Below are positions 1 through 10,047 of a stretch of 64,000 bases of DNA, in pieces (positions within the stretch are counted from its first letter, which is position 1; each line of letters starts with the position of its first letter). The DNA comes from DATFDN01 sp963818725 (GTDB lineage Bacteria > Pseudomonadota > Alphaproteobacteria > Acetobacterales > Acetobacteraceae), in the NCBI GenBank assembly GCA_963818725.1, contig CAWFTU010000001.1, forward strand, positions 1,054,001 to 1,118,000. Reading direction: 5' to 3'. A model generated the notes under the pieces. It was not told the DNA's origin. It saw only the letters and a program-made list of their open reading frames with translations, and searched no databases. Both the position numbers and the translations under genes were made by a program.

Positions 1-1260
1 CAGAGCGCAAAGTTCCAGAAGGTTCACGAACCGCGTGAAGCGCGCCGGACTCTCGCTCTGGTCGACGGCATCAACTGGAATGGCTGTGGTCGCGGTCGTC
101 GGCGTCAAGAGAGCGTCGCAATCGGCAAGCGCCGCCTCGAAAGGCTGCTTCAGCTCCTCGCGCTCGCGAAGCGCCCCGAGATAGTCGCGGGCCGAAACCG
201 TGGCGCCCGCCAGGACCCGCTGGCGAACCGCATCGTCGAGCGGAAGGGCGGGATCCTCCGCCAGCTCTCCGACGAGCGCATACGCCTCGGACTGCATGAT
301 GCGGTTTGTCGCTGTGGCGTAGTCGTCGAAGCGGCAAGGCAGGCGGATGGTCTCGATGAAGGCCCCTGCCCTGGCGAGAACCTTCAGCGCCTGATCGTAC
401 GCGGCGAGGACCTCGGCGGACACGCCCTCGCGCTCATCTTCGGGAATCCGCCCCAGCCGCAATCCCCGGACCCCCCGCCTCAGGGCGCGCGTCGAATCGC
501 TGGCCTCGCAGCCGAGGGTGCGGGAGTCGAGCGGATCGGGCCCTTGGAGGACCTGGTACAGCAGCGCCGCGTCTTCGGCATTGCGGGTGATCGGCCCGGG
601 CGTGTCAAGCGTCGGGGCCAGCGGAAGCACGCCATAGGTGCTGATACGGCCGATCGTGGTCTTGAGGCCGGTCACGCCGCAGAACGAGGCCGGCAGGCGA
701 ACCGATCCGCCCGTGTCGGTGCCGACCGCCCAGGGGATCATGCGCGCCGCGACCGCCACGCCGGACCCGCTGCTCGACCCGCCGGGAACCCGGTGCGTAC
801 GCAGGTCCCACGGGTTCCAGGGCGTTCCCATGTGCTGGTTGGTTCCCCAGCCGCCGAACGCGAACTCGACGGTGTGCGTCTTGCCGATCACGATCATCCC
901 GGCCTGCACCAGCCGCCGCGCCAGGGTGGCGGTCCGGCTGGCCCGGCGGTCTCGCCACGCCTGGGAGCCACCAGTCGCGACGCGCCCCTCCAGCTCGACC
1001 AGGTCCTTCAGTGCGATCGGGATCCCGTGCAGCGGTCCAACCGCGTGCCCGGAGCGTATCGCCTTGTCCGCACCCTCCGCCGCCAGCCGCGCGTCATCGA
1101 AATAGGTCTCGACGAAGGCGTGGAGCCGCGGGTCGCGCGCGCTGATCTTCGCGATCGTCGCGTCGATGAGCTCTATGGGAGAGAGGCGCCGCGCGGAGAT
1201 TTCGTTCGCCAGGACACGCGCCGGCAACGCCGTCAGATCGGTTGGTTTTGAAAGGGGCAC
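1..1260 (-). CDS. amidase (amidase signature family), C-terminus beyond window edge
   Basis: The reading frame starts at a GTG at 1260 on the minus strand and stays open to base 1, so the C-terminal part lies outside the window. The translation carries the full amidase-signature core. It has the catalytic Lys in ALKDL (about residue 85), the cis-Ser in the GGSSSGSG loop (about 162) and the nucleophilic Ser in GTDTGGS (about 186), with the spacing expected for a Ser-cisSer-Lys triad. Family members hydrolyse amides, ureas or carbamoyl compounds in the cytoplasm; the substrate cannot be read from sequence. The gene lies 10 kb from N-carbamoyl-amino-acid amidohydrolase and hydantoinase genes, but other genes and an IS separate them. 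The start was chosen because the N-terminal LSPIELIDA helix typical of the family begins right after it. Confidence 0.9.
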   Translation of the reverse strand, partial: MPLSKPTDLTALPARVLANEISARRLSPIELIDATIAKISARDPRLHAFVETYFDDARLAAEGADKAIRSGHAVGPLHGIPIALKDLVELEGRVATGGSQAWRDRRASRTATLARRLVQAGMIVIGKTHTVEFAFGGWGTNQHMGTPWNPWDLRTHRVPGGSSSGSGVAVAARMIPWAVGTDTGGSVRLPASFCGVTGLKTTIGRISTYGVLPLAPTLDTPGPITRNAEDAALLYQVLQGPDPLDSRTLGCEASDSTRALRRGVRGLRLGRIPEDEREGVSAEVLAAYDQALKVLARAGAFIETIRLPCRFDDYATATNRIMQSEAYALVGELAEDPALPLDDAVRQRVLAGATVSARDYLGALREREELKQPFEAALADCDALLTPTTATTAIPVDAVDQSESPARFTRFVNLLELCAL

Positions 1261-1562
1261 TGCGGAGGCCTCCAGCCGGGTGTGTGGAGAAGTGCGCCGT
1301 TGGGAACCGCGCTTGTCAATGCCACAGTACCTCGTTGGCATGAGATCGGGACTGTAACCCGGCAGTGGCACCGCCACCACCGGCAGCAGCCGCTATTACA
1401 TGGACGAGACCAGCACCTGCCATCCCAGACATGGGCAGCGACAGCGCAGGCCGGGCGGTCAGGCCAATTTAACCTTAGGTAGTTCTGAAAACCGCCTCTA
1501 ATGAAAAGCGTAGACGGCGCGGGGTCTTGCGGACATGGTCGCAGTGTTGATGGAATGGGAAT
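1261..1562. other. gene-free stretch between amidase and IS5-type copy 1
   Basis: About 300 bases without a convincing gene. Short ORFs on both strands have atypical composition and no recognised motif. This is presumably the upstream region of the amidase plus the remainder of whatever the IS landed next to. Confidence 0.5.
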
Positions 1563-1564
1563 TA

Positions 1565-2552
1565 GCTGGTTGCAAGTTTCAGGCACCACAGAAATGCCTC
1601 AGATTGATCAACGTGTACGCCATCAGTTTCATACCGTAGTGCCGTTGCTGTTTGAACTCAAAGCGCAGCAGCAACCGCTTGAATTTATCCTCCCACGCGA
1701 AGGTTCGCTCTACGCATAGCCGCAACGAATGGATGGCGGCATTGAACAACCGCTTCCGGCCCCGCTTCGGGGTCTTCCGATTGCGCGGGTTTTCCTTGAT
1801 GTTTGGAACCAGCCCGGCGTTGAAGATTGCCTTGCGGTTGTGCCTGGAATCGAACCCGCCATCGAGATTGAGATACGAGCCATCGATCTTCAGATCCGTC
1901 AGCCTGGCCACGCGCTTCAAGGCGTTCAACCCCTCCGAGAGGAGCACGGTATCGGCTTCATTCGCCGGCGCCACAGGAAGCGGAGCCAACACAAAGCCGT
2001 TGTTCTCGACGATCGCGAGGACCTTCTCGCCCTTCTGATGTTTGTGGCCGGAATAGCCGACGCCATCGCCACCTTTCTTCGCGACGGTGTTGGAGCCATC
2101 GCCGTGAAGGACGCTGAGATCGAGGTGGTGTTGCTCCGCCAGATGCCGCACGCTGGCGAGGAAGGCCTGATCGAGCGAGCCATCGTCGGACCATTTGGCG
2201 AACACTTTGTAGATTGTCGTGTAGTGGATTACGGCGGTCCGATCGTCTGTTCGTGGCACCGGCAGGCACTTCCATTGCATACCCGTGTAGAGTACCCGCA
2301 GAATCAGATTGAAGACGCGGTGATAGCCCAGTTTGCATTTCGGCCCGCGCCTGGGCATCGACAGGTGCGGGAAGATAAATGCGACGAACTCCGGCTCAGA
2401 GAGCTGAACCGGAATCGGAGTTGTGGCGGGGCTTTCTGTCATCGTGCTCATCCGGAAATGGCTTCATGAGAAGCCTGAGCGGTGTGCGCCGGAAAGTCCA
2501 ACTATCTCATATAATACAGTGAGTTAGGCAAGCAGCAAAACTCGCAACTAGC
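1565..2552 (-). mobile_element. IS5-family-like insertion sequence, copy 1 (988 bp)
   Basis: The ends are defined by comparison with the second copy at 46508-47495, which has exactly the same length (988 bp) in the opposite orientation. The terminal inverted repeats begin GCTGGTTGC and GCTAGTTGC, and both copies are flanked by TA on each side, consistent with a 2-bp TA target duplication. One transposase gene fills the element. Copy 1 ends 66 bp upstream of the first possible start of the glycogen-debranching-type gene, so it may have replaced that gene's promoter. Confidence 0.9.
1579..2451 (-). CDS. IS5-type DDE transposase, copy 1
   Basis: A 290-residue transposase. DDE landmarks are visible: HGDGSNT (first Asp), LNLDGGFDSRHNR (second Asp) and VERTFAWEDKFKRL (the Glu helix typical of IS5-type enzymes). 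An insertion-sequence N-terminal helix-turn-helix-like region (HRVFNLILRVLYTGMQW) precedes the catalytic core. It cuts and joins the ends of its own IS. Copy 2 differs at only a few residues (for example YKVF/YKAF, SVLH/SVPH, GGFD/GGFN), so both copies are recent. The frame is complete from ATG to stop within the inverted repeats. Confidence 0.93.
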   Translation of the reverse strand: MSTMTESPATTPIPVQLSEPEFVAFIFPHLSMPRRGPKCKLGYHRVFNLILRVLYTGMQWKCLPVPRTDDRTAVIHYTTIYKVFAKWSDDGSLDQAFLASVRHLAEQHHLDLSVLHGDGSNTVAKKGGDGVGYSGHKHQKGEKVLAIVENNGFVLAPLPVAPANEADTVLLSEGLNALKRVARLTDLKIDGSYLNLDGGFDSRHNRKAIFNAGLVPNIKENPRNRKTPKRGRKRLFNAAIHSLRLCVERTFAWEDKFKRLLLRFEFKQQRHYGMKLMAYTLINLRHFCGA

Positions 2553-3638
2553 TAATATGGAAGCCTTGTAGCCAAATCAGTGCCGGCAAGATACCAGGGA
2601 TAGCACCCCGGACTATCGTGCTGCATATTGGAGCCATGGGGTTGTACGACGTTGGCGATCGGGCGGCACTCGAACCGGTTCGGTTCGGCCGCGCTGTCTG
2701 CGGACGTCTGCCCGAAGCCGAACGGCGCGAATGGTGGATCGCAAACGGCCGTGGCGGCTACGCTGCCGGCACCGTCGCTGGGACGCTGACGCGGCGCTAT
2801 CATGGCTTGCTGGTGGCCCCGGTGGACCCGCCCTTGGGCCGTCGGCTTGTCTTCGCCAAGGCGGACGCCACGCTCCAGGAGGGCGTTGACTCCCATCCGT
2901 TGTTCACCAACCGCTGGGGCGATGGGCAGATCGCCCCGCCGGGCCACCTCAGGATTGAAAGTTTCCACCTCGATCACACGGTTCCGGTTTGGATGTTCGC
3001 GGTCGGCGGTCGGCGGGTCGAGGCGCGAATCTGGATGGAGCCGGGCAAGGATACGACCTGGCTCGGGTGGTTCCTGCATCCGGTCGCACGCGACACGCTA
3101 AACCTGTCGCTGCGCATCACTCTGCTCGTCAACAATCGCGATCATCATGGCGACACGTGGGAGGACGGGTTCCAGCCGGCGCTTTCGCTGGCCGGCGACA
3201 CGCTGAGGCTCGCCGATGGAACGCGATTTACACTGTCGCTGCGCGCGCCGGGCGGGCACATCACACCGCAGCGGGATTGGTATCGCAACTTCGACCTGCC
3301 GGTCGAGGCTGCACGGGGCCTTGGATCCCTAGCCGCCCATCTCTGCGTGGGGCAGGCGGACGTGGTGCTGCGGCCTGGTCTCTGGTGCGGCATCGTGGCC
3401 AGCCTGCGTCCCAATCCGTCAGCCGATCACACCGCCGCTCTGGAACGGCGATTGGCGCATGACCGGGAGGTGCTGAGCACGGCCGCGCTGTCGGCGGCAC
3501 CGCCGTGGATCAATCGGCTCGTGCTGGCTGCCGATACGTTCGTCTTTGCGCGGCCCTTACCGAAGGAGCCAGACGGCCAATCCATCATTGCCGGCTATCC
3601 CTGGTGGCTCTTGTGGGATTCCAGGGTGGTGAACTGGC

Positions 3639-5371
3639 TCATGTAACCAGGGCTGCGACGAGCGCGCCGAGCAGAGCTCTGCCGCGTCGGCGCGTGTTGT
3701 GCACGAACTGAAAGAAGCCGAGATAGTCCGGCAGCTTGTCCTGCGAGATGCCCCGGTGCGGCCGCAGCCACGAGCGCAGCAGGGACCAGAACCCATTGGG
3801 TAGGAGGGGTGCCGCCTCGGAAGGACAGCCCTCCTCCCCCCACCGAACCGGACGTGAAAGTCGTCCCCTCATCCGGCTCTCCACACCCTTGCTCCCCTCT
3901 GTAGGCCGGGGATCGAGTTCATGCGTCGCTCGAAGGTGTCGGGCAGCATCAGCACACCCACCTTCTGGACGCCTGCCCCCGCAGGATGCTGCCGCCCTTC
4001 GCCTGGGCAGCGGGACCTTCGCGGCGGTCGCCCACACGCTTGTATCCATGCCCATCCGCCTTGGCGGCTGTCCGGGGCGTTACCCCCAGCGTTTGGCTAC
4101 GACGACGGCTCTGTCGCCATGCTGGACACCGGAGAGGGCCAGCCACAGGCGATCCCGTAGTTGCACAGATCGGAGATGCGACGTGGGTCGGGTGCTCCGT
4201 TCGCCATTTCTCTCCCTTACCGGGAGCGGACCGCGATTGCCGGGTCGGGGCACGGAGGGTATCCCCTGGGCCGGTGTGTCCATCGGCCGTGTCGCGGCCA
4301 GCCGCCTCAGCCATCGTTGCGGCTGTCTCAACACCAGAGTCCATGGCTGGAGTTCGGGCAGTGTAGCTCTCACCCTTCACGTCTTGCGCTGACCCTCCGG
4401 GATCACGACGGCTTCGTCCCCTTGGGCCTTCTCCCGGCAGGCGATGGTCCCCCGCTCCTTTCGGAGTTACAGCCCATCTCTGGGCCGAGGTGAGCCGGGT
4501 GCGCACGGGACCCAGCGTCCCGATGAACGCCGTAGCTGTTACGCCATTGTTCATTCTCCCTTACCTGCGCCACAACGGCGCACTTCCATGGTGTTGACGT
4601 GCACCTCGCAAAAGCCGTCGCCGCCCTCGTCGCGCGCATACTCGCCGCGTGCGTGGCAGACGGTCTTGTGCCGGTAGCCCCAGGCGGGCAGGCGCGTGTA
4701 GACGTTGTATTCGTCGGTGTGGACCAGGCTGCCTTGGGCGACGGTCTGCGTGATGATCGGCTGGATCGTGGTCTGCCGCACGTTGGCCAGCATGCGGAGC
4801 ACGACCTGGCCGCCGCGCTGGATCAGGCCGAGGATGGGCGGCTTGTCCTTCGCCAGCGTGCCGCGCCCCGGCGCACCCGCCAGCCTGCGGCACCGTCCCA
4901 GCCGCCCCTTTTGGCCACCTCGGCCGGTTGGCCCTTGTGCCCGGCCACCACGTAGACCTCGTCGATCTCCACCTCACCCTCAAGCTTCGCCACTGGCGCC
5001 TTGGCGACGAGACCGTGGCGCAACTGCTCGGTCATGGCCTGCACGTCAGACTGGCTCAGGCCCAGCTCCAGCGCGACCTGCCGCGTCGAGAGGTTCAGCC
5101 CCATGAAGTAAAGGCACAGCACCCACACCCGCAGCGACTGGTGATGGCCGGCCAGCACGGTCCCGGTGAGGTCGTCGAAGCGCCCAGCGCAGGCCTTGCA
5201 GCGGTAGCGCTGCCGGCAGGGCTGGGTGTCGTCGTACCCGTCTCGGCTCACCGCATCACTGTCACAGCCAGGACAACGCACGCCCTCGGGCCAGCGGTGT
5301 TGGCGCACGAAGGCGAAGCACTTGGCGTCGTCCATCAGGCCGGAGAGGTTGACCAGGTCGGGTGCAGCCAT
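3639..5371 (-). pseudogene. IS1595-type transposase, interrupted by an intron and frameshifted
   Basis: The N-terminal part (5371 down to about 4870) has the zinc ribbon CPGCDSD...CKAC, the recruitment helix STRQVALELGLSQSDVQ and the first catalytic Asp in VEIDEVYVVAGHKG. A frameshift at about 4865-4905 moves the next part (VVLRMLANVRQ..., second Asp in LVHTDEYNVY) to another frame. The coding sequence is then interrupted at VNTME (4584) by the group II intron and resumes at 3794 with GFWSLLRSWLRPHRGIS to the stop at 3639. Splicing would restore VNTME-GFWSLL, the conserved catalytic C-terminal motif. Because of the indel the enzyme is probably inactive even after splicing. Confidence 0.88.
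3795..4583 (-). ncRNA. group II intron lacking a reverse-transcriptase ORF
   Basis: On the minus strand the intron begins GTGCGCC, a typical group II 5' end, at 4583 and ends ...CCCAAT at 3795. A textbook domain V hairpin lies at 3845-3879 (GAGCCGGATGAGGGG / CACGTCCGGTTC), followed by a domain VI-like hairpin before the 3' end. The exon junction ATGGAA|GGGTTC restores the transposase frame. The intron motif GGTGTTG is the exact complement of exon bases -13 to -7 (CAACACC), a plausible EBS2-IBS2 pairing. At 789 bp it has no room for an intron-encoded protein and none is visible, so mobility and efficient splicing would need a protein supplied in trans. The class was not determined. Confidence 0.9.
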
Positions 5372-6859
5372 GGTGGCAAGGGCTCCTCGCGCGAGCTGGT
5401 CAGCTACTCCCGCCCCTGCTCGCGCACCAGACCTCCTCAGCCCAACGGCCCGGTCCCGACTTCACCACCCCGGAAGCCGATAAGAGCCTCCCTGGTTTGG
5501 CGACTGGGGGCGGGACACGATGATCAGCCTGCCCGGCCTGACGCTGGCAACGGGACGGCCCGCGATTGCGCGGCAAATCCTGCGGACATTCAGCGCGTTC
5601 GTGAGCCAGGGGATGCTTCCAAACGTCTTCCCCGGCGCCGGTGACACACCGGAGTACAACACTGCGGATGCATCGCTTTGGTTTTTCGAGGCATGGCGCG
5701 CGTATGTGGCAAAGACCGGCGACGTGGCCGCGCTGCGCGCTGCGTTCCCCGTGTTGGCCGAGATGATCGCCTGGCACCGGCGCGGGACGCGCTACGGCAT
5801 CGCCGTCGATTCGGCCGATGGCCTGCTGCGGGCGGGCCAGGCTGGGGTGCAGCTCACCTGGATGGACGCCAAGGTCGGCGATTGGGTGGTGACGCCTCGC
5901 ATCGGCAAGCCGGTCGAGATCAATGCGCTCTGGTACAATGCGCTCTGCGTCATGGCCGAGTTCGCCGCAGAGCTGGGCGAAGCGGACGCCTATGCCACGC
6001 ACGCTGATGCTGCGCACGCTGGCTTCGCGCGCTTTCTGCGGGAGGACGGTCAGGGCCTGCATGACGTGATCGACGGGACGGACGGGACTGACGACCGGAT
6101 CCGCCCGAACCAGATCTTCGCAGTCAGTCTGCCGCACAGCCCGCTCGGTGCCGCCGACCAGGCGCGGGTCGTGGACGTCTGCCGGCGCCATCTGCTGACG
6201 TCCTACGGGCTGCGCTCGCTCGCACCCGGCAGCGCCGAGTATCACTCCCGCTACGGCGGCGACGTCAGAGCGCGCGACGGCGGTTACCATCAGGGAGCCG
6301 TCTGGGGATGGCTGCTGGGGCATTTTGCTCTGGCGGTGTTCCGCGTCACGGGCGACGCCACGGCGGCGCGGGCTCTGCTGGAGCCAATGCGCGATGCGCT
6401 GGCCGACCAGGGCTTAGGCACGATCGGCGAGATTTTTGACGGCGACCCGCCCCATGATCCCGGCGGGGCGCCGTCGCAGGCCTGGTCGGTGGCATGCACG
6501 CTGCAGGCGTGGCGCGCATTGCAGGCAGCAAAAGGATTATGAGCCGATGCCCCATGGAACCGCCCTCCGCAGAGGCTGGCCCGGAACATCGCCGGTTGGA
6601 GGCGATGCGCAACGGCACAGAAGATTCTCCGGCCCGCGCGTCGATTTCACGCGCGATCTCGTCCGGGGGTTCTACTCCCGTCGCAGGCGGTTCACTCCGG
6701 ATGATAGCCGGTCGTCAGCACGGGCTTGTTGTGCCGCCACCTGGGTTCCTTGTTCAGCGTCGATTGGTGAGCTTGTGCAGATTGCGGAGCCGCTCGGCGA
6801 TGCCGCGCAGGGTCACAGCGGGGTCGGAGCGAATGATGCCGGCCACCACCGCGAGCAGG

Positions 6860-7136
6860 CAGTCGGGCGCGATCACGGCGCTGACCTGCGTCGGCACGGT
6901 GGAAGACCCCGCGCTGTTCCAGGGCGCCCGCGCCGTCGGCGCTTGGCTCGGGCTGACACCCAGCCGCTATCAGTCTGGCGAGATCGATGTCTCAGGACAC
7001 ATCTCGCGTTGCGGCGACCCGTTGCTGCGCACCCACCTCTACGAGGCCGCCAACCAGGTGCTGACCCGCCCGCGATCCGACAGCGCCCTCACGCGCTGGG
7101 GCTAATGCTGAAAGCGAAGAACGGCCACAAGAAGGC
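6860..7136 (+). pseudogene. IS110-family transposase C-terminal relic
   Basis: The translation reads GAITALTCVGTVEDP, GARAVGAWLGLTPSRYQSG and GDPLLRTHLYEAANQVL, the conserved Transposase_20 core of IS110 enzymes, and continues LKAKNGHKKAVVAV past a local reading-frame break near 7105. The N-terminal DEDD catalytic half is missing and no element ends are visible. It is a degraded fragment next to a resolvase fragment of opposite strand. Confidence 0.8.
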
Positions 7137-7153
7137 CGTTGTCGCCGTGCCGT

Positions 7154-7310
7154 TCAGCGATCTCGGGGGGCCACGCCTTTTGCGAGCAGCCGGCGCACCT
7201 CGCCAGCCTGCCGTGGCGCCGTTGGCGCGCGCCCCTTGGACTTGCCCGCCGCCTTGGCGGCCGCGATGCCCTCGCATTGCCATTCGAGCATGATCTCCAG
7301 CTTCCGGGCA
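7154..7310 (-). pseudogene. serine recombinase (resolvase/invertase) C-terminal relic
   Basis: About 50 residues resemble the end of a Tn3-type resolvase: RKLEIMLEWQCEGIAAAKAAGK, KGRAPTAPRQAGEVRRLLAKGV. This is the E-helix and the start of the DNA-binding domain. The catalytic N-terminus and the end of the helix-turn-helix are missing. It abuts the IS110 relic, so this is a graveyard junction between two old elements. Confidence 0.65.
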
Positions 7311-7864
7311 GTCGGAGCGCCCGGCGACAAGGTCGGCGGGCACGCTCCAGGTCGGGCCCGCGGCCCGGGTCCGGTCCTCGATTTCGGCGGGCGAGGCGGG
7401 CCGCAGGAAGTCCTCGGGCAGCTTGAGCATCGGTGAGCTTGGATTGCGCCGCGCCGTGGAAGGGTCCGCCTGGATCGCCGCTGCGGCTTCCGGCTACACA
7501 AAAGCGCCCCGGCCAAACCAGCCGGGGCGAGGCTAGCGCAAAAGAATTGAGACACATCGATATCCTAGCGCCAGTCGGCCTTGGCCGATGTGACGCGTCT
7601 CACATCCCGACGCGTTGTCGCTGCGATGTGCCTGGGCTGCCAGTAGATCGACGACCTCTCCGCGGTGGCATCCCGCGTTCCGTTACACTGTCTCCTGTTG
7701 AGCTTTTCCGCCAGGACGCTACCTTCCCGTGCCTTGGGGAGAGCCGGCACGCACAGGCGAGAGGGAATGGAAGATGCGCAGACGCGTGGCGGAAGCGGTG
7801 GCGGCGGCGTCCGGAGTTCGAGCTGAGCAAGTGTCTGCCATGGGCAGATCCCGCGATCCGGGCG

Positions 7865-8161
7865 ATGCGTGAGCCACTGCCGAAGATGGTCGAGGCCGGC
7901 ATGCGCTGTCGCCATGACGGCCAGGAAGTCCCCCGCGAGGCCGTGATCGCCATTTGGCACGCGATGATCGACGCCGCGGCGGACACTGACCACGATGACC
8001 TGAGGGCGATAATCCTCGAAGCCCGTCATTGCCCCATCATTACTATCAGTGAGCTGAACTTCCTCGACAGTTTGCGCGGGCAGGTGGTGATTTCGGACGA
8101 GCAGTGGGCGACTGCCCGACAGATTGAGGCGAAGGTCAGGGGGATCAAGCCCGCGTCGTGA
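7865..8161 (+). CDS. small unknown protein (98 aa)
   Basis: I do not recognise a family. The 98-residue product (MREPLPKMVEAGM...VRGIKPAS) has amphipathic helical character, an acidic middle (AAADTDHDDLRAII) and a Gly-Lys-rich end. The frame extends upstream to 7433, but that part overlaps relic sequence and reads Arg/Pro-rich, so the ATG at 7865 is the conservative start. No operon partner is evident. It could be a degraded fragment. Confidence 0.4.
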   Translation: MREPLPKMVEAGMRCRHDGQEVPREAVIAIWHAMIDAAADTDHDDLRAIILEARHCPIITISELNFLDSLRGQVVISDEQWATARQIEAKVRGIKPAS

Positions 8162-8428
8162 CCCCAACAGGAACGCCGGCCGACGCTTTCCTGGGTGATC
8201 TCCTCCCGCTCGGCCAAGATGCCGACGCTGCCGCGCCAGTGCTTCGGCACTACGCGGCTGATCGCAATCGATTCGAGCAGCGCCTTCCGGCCATAGGCAA
8301 TCAGCGACTGCTTCACCGCGCCCAGATGAGCTTTCAGCGACTGATCGCGGACCAGGCGGTCGGGCCTGATGAACTGCGCTTCACCTTATGGCCGGGCAGG
8401 CTGTGGGAGTTGCCGCGCGCGTTCAATC
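8162..8428. other. unassigned stretch with a protein-like minus-strand frame
   Basis: No complete gene. On the minus strand around 8180-8340 the frame reads KQSLIAYGRKALLESIAI then VVPKHWRGSVGILAEREE, which looks like a real protein fragment but matches nothing I can name. It may be the remains of another mobile or phage gene. Confidence 0.3.
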
Positions 8429-9970
8429 TCAGAAAGCGTTCGGGTCGATGAAGCAGCGCAGGCCGGTCAACGCGAGGATCTTGAGGTCGAACATCAGCGA
8501 CCAGTTTTCGATGTAGAACAAGTCGTACTCGACGCGCTTGCGCAGCTCCTCCGCCCGATGCGTCGCGCCGCGATAGCCATTGACCTGCGCCCAGCCGGTG
8601 ATGCCCGGCTTGACCCGGTGCCGATGGGCGTACTCGGCGATGATCTCGTGGCCCAGGCGTTCTTCGGTGCGCATCGTCACGGCGTGCGGCCTGGGGCCGA
8701 CCACCGACATGTCGCCCCGGAGCACGTTGAACAATTGCGGAAGCTCGTCGAGGCTGGAGCGGCGCAGGAACGGTCCGACCCTGGTCAGCCGGTCGTCCCC
8801 CCGCGTCGTCTGCCGTAGCACGCCGCGATCGTCGGGTTGCCAACGCATGGTGCGGAACTTGAAGATGGTGAACTCGGTGTTGTTCCAGCCATGCCGCTTC
8901 TGGCAGAAGAGCACTGGACCAGGCGAGTCCAGGCGGATCGCAAGCGCGATTAGCGACAGCAGCGGAGCGAAGAGAGCGATCAGGATGCTGGCCAGCAGCT
9001 TGTCTTCCAGAGCCTTCGCGAACGACTGCCAGTGCCGCAGCGGGCGCTCCGAGAGCAGCATCATCGGCGCGCCCAAGTCGTCGACCTGCCGGTGTGGCAG
9101 GCTGAGCTTGACCAGCTCCGGGCAGAGCGCGACCTGCGCCGAGACCGTCTTCAGTTGCAGCAGAACCTTGCCGATCTGTTTCTCCGCGGCGGCCGGCAAG
9201 GTCAGGATGATCCAGTCCAGCCGCCGTCGCTGCGCGAACTCGACGAGGTCGGCAATGTCTCCACGGGGCGCCACCCGATGCGGGGGCGAAGCACCCAGTC
9301 CGTCTTTGAACACCCCGACCATGTAGACCGGGCTTTCGGAGGTGCGGAAATGATCGACCAGCCGATCAGCCATCGGCCCCGCGCCCACTATGGCCACGCG
9401 GTCGCCGAGCAACCCGCCGACATCGAGCTTGCGCAGATAGGCAGCCAGGAACAGCCGGCCAGCTGCGCAGAACAGGAACGTGAGAGCGGCCCACGACAGG
9501 ACCCAGAGCCGCGAAACCGGGCCCAGCGAGTGCGTCGCGAAACCCAGCGCCAACATGATCAACGCGAGACAGACGCCCCGGTACAGAAGGCGGGTGAGCA
9601 ACTGGTCCATATGGCGAAACCGCGAGACCGACGTTAGGCCGCGGTCGCGCAGGAGCCCCGGCGCGATGACGGCGCCGGCGCCGAAAATGAGATACAGCGG
9701 CCGCCAGAACTCCACGACCGCCGCATCGGTCTTTAGAAACCAACCGTGGACGGTGGCGGCCAGGAAGCCAGCCAGCAAAACCGCAACGAAATCCCAGACC
9801 ACGAGGACGTCATTCGCCATCGATACAAAATCGAGGTTGCGGCGGGGACCCTGGACGTCCGCGAACGAGGCCGTGGATGCAACGTCGGGAATGGTGGCGG
9901 CCTTGAAACTCGCGGCACGATCGTTGCCCACGATGGACTCCGCTCCTATGGGAACGGGTTGTGAGACCAT
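8429..9970 (-). CDS. undecaprenyl-phosphate sugar phosphotransferase (WcaJ/PssY-like)
   Basis: A 513-residue membrane enzyme from the ATG at 9970; an earlier ATG at 10042 adds 24 poorly coding residues. The N-terminal part has several hydrophobic helices, then a CoA-binding-like domain (DRVAIVGAGPMADRLVDHF). The C-terminal bacterial sugar-transferase domain has FTIFKFRTM, RRSSLDELPQLFNVLRGDMS, VVGPRPHA and KPGITGWAQVNGYRG. Such enzymes transfer a sugar-1-phosphate (often glucose or galactose) from UDP-sugar to undecaprenyl phosphate at the inner membrane, the first step of exopolysaccharide or capsule synthesis. No other polysaccharide genes are visible here, so it is an orphan initiating transferase. 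Confidence 0.93.
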   Translation of the reverse strand: MVSQPVPIGAESIVGNDRAASFKAATIPDVASTASFADVQGPRRNLDFVSMANDVLVVWDFVAVLLAGFLAATVHGWFLKTDAAVVEFWRPLYLIFGAGAVIAPGLLRDRGLTSVSRFRHMDQLLTRLLYRGVCLALIMLALGFATHSLGPVSRLWVLSWAALTFLFCAAGRLFLAAYLRKLDVGGLLGDRVAIVGAGPMADRLVDHFRTSESPVYMVGVFKDGLGASPPHRVAPRGDIADLVEFAQRRRLDWIILTLPAAAEKQIGKVLLQLKTVSAQVALCPELVKLSLPHRQVDDLGAPMMLLSERPLRHWQSFAKALEDKLLASILIALFAPLLSLIALAIRLDSPGPVLFCQKRHGWNNTEFTIFKFRTMRWQPDDRGVLRQTTRGDDRLTRVGPFLRRSSLDELPQLFNVLRGDMSVVGPRPHAVTMRTEERLGHEIIAEYAHRHRVKPGITGWAQVNGYRGATHRAEELRKRVEYDLFYIENWSLMFDLKILALTGLRCFIDPNAF

Positions 9971-10047
9971 CAACGTTTGGCGACATTGTGGTGAGACCGT
10001 GACCGTTCGATGAGGCAAAATGCTGCAATTTTGGCGCCGCAATAAAG

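Larger units (their letters stand above)
3606..5488 (-). mobile_element. IS1595-family-like element #1 carrying a group II intron
   Basis: Terminal inverted repeats of about 28 bp run inward from 3606 and 5488. Both start GGCTCTT and end GGGTGGTGAA with a few mismatches. The element is flanked by a perfect 8-bp target duplication, TCCCTGGT, at 3598-3605 and 5489-5496, the duplication length known for the IS1595 family. Total length is 1883 bp; without the 789-bp intron it would be 1094 bp, a normal size for the family. The host target is the glycogen-debranching-type gene. Confidence 0.93.
2618..6542 (+). pseudogene. glycogen debranching enzyme (amylo-alpha-1,6-glucosidase type), split by an IS1595-type element
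   Basis: Two reading frames form one gene. The first (2618-3605) has the GDE N-terminal domain: GRGGYAAGTV, RRYHGLLVAP, up to DGQSIIAGYPW. The second (from 5497) continues FGDWGRDTMISLPGL, the signature of the catalytic (alpha/alpha)6 domain, and ends after ACTLQAWRALQAAKGL. Removing the IS plus one copy of its 8-bp target duplication TCCCTGGT restores an uninterrupted GYPWFGDWGRD frame. The intact enzyme would hydrolyse alpha-1,6 branch points of glycogen-like glucans in the cytoplasm. The start may be ATG 2618 or 2636. As it stands the first part ends at an in-IS stop (3646), so the enzyme is inactivated by insertion. Confidence 0.92.

Noticed and set aside
3736..4392. ORFs within the group II intron
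   Set aside because: They are GC-rich accidental frames; none has reverse-transcriptase or maturase motifs.
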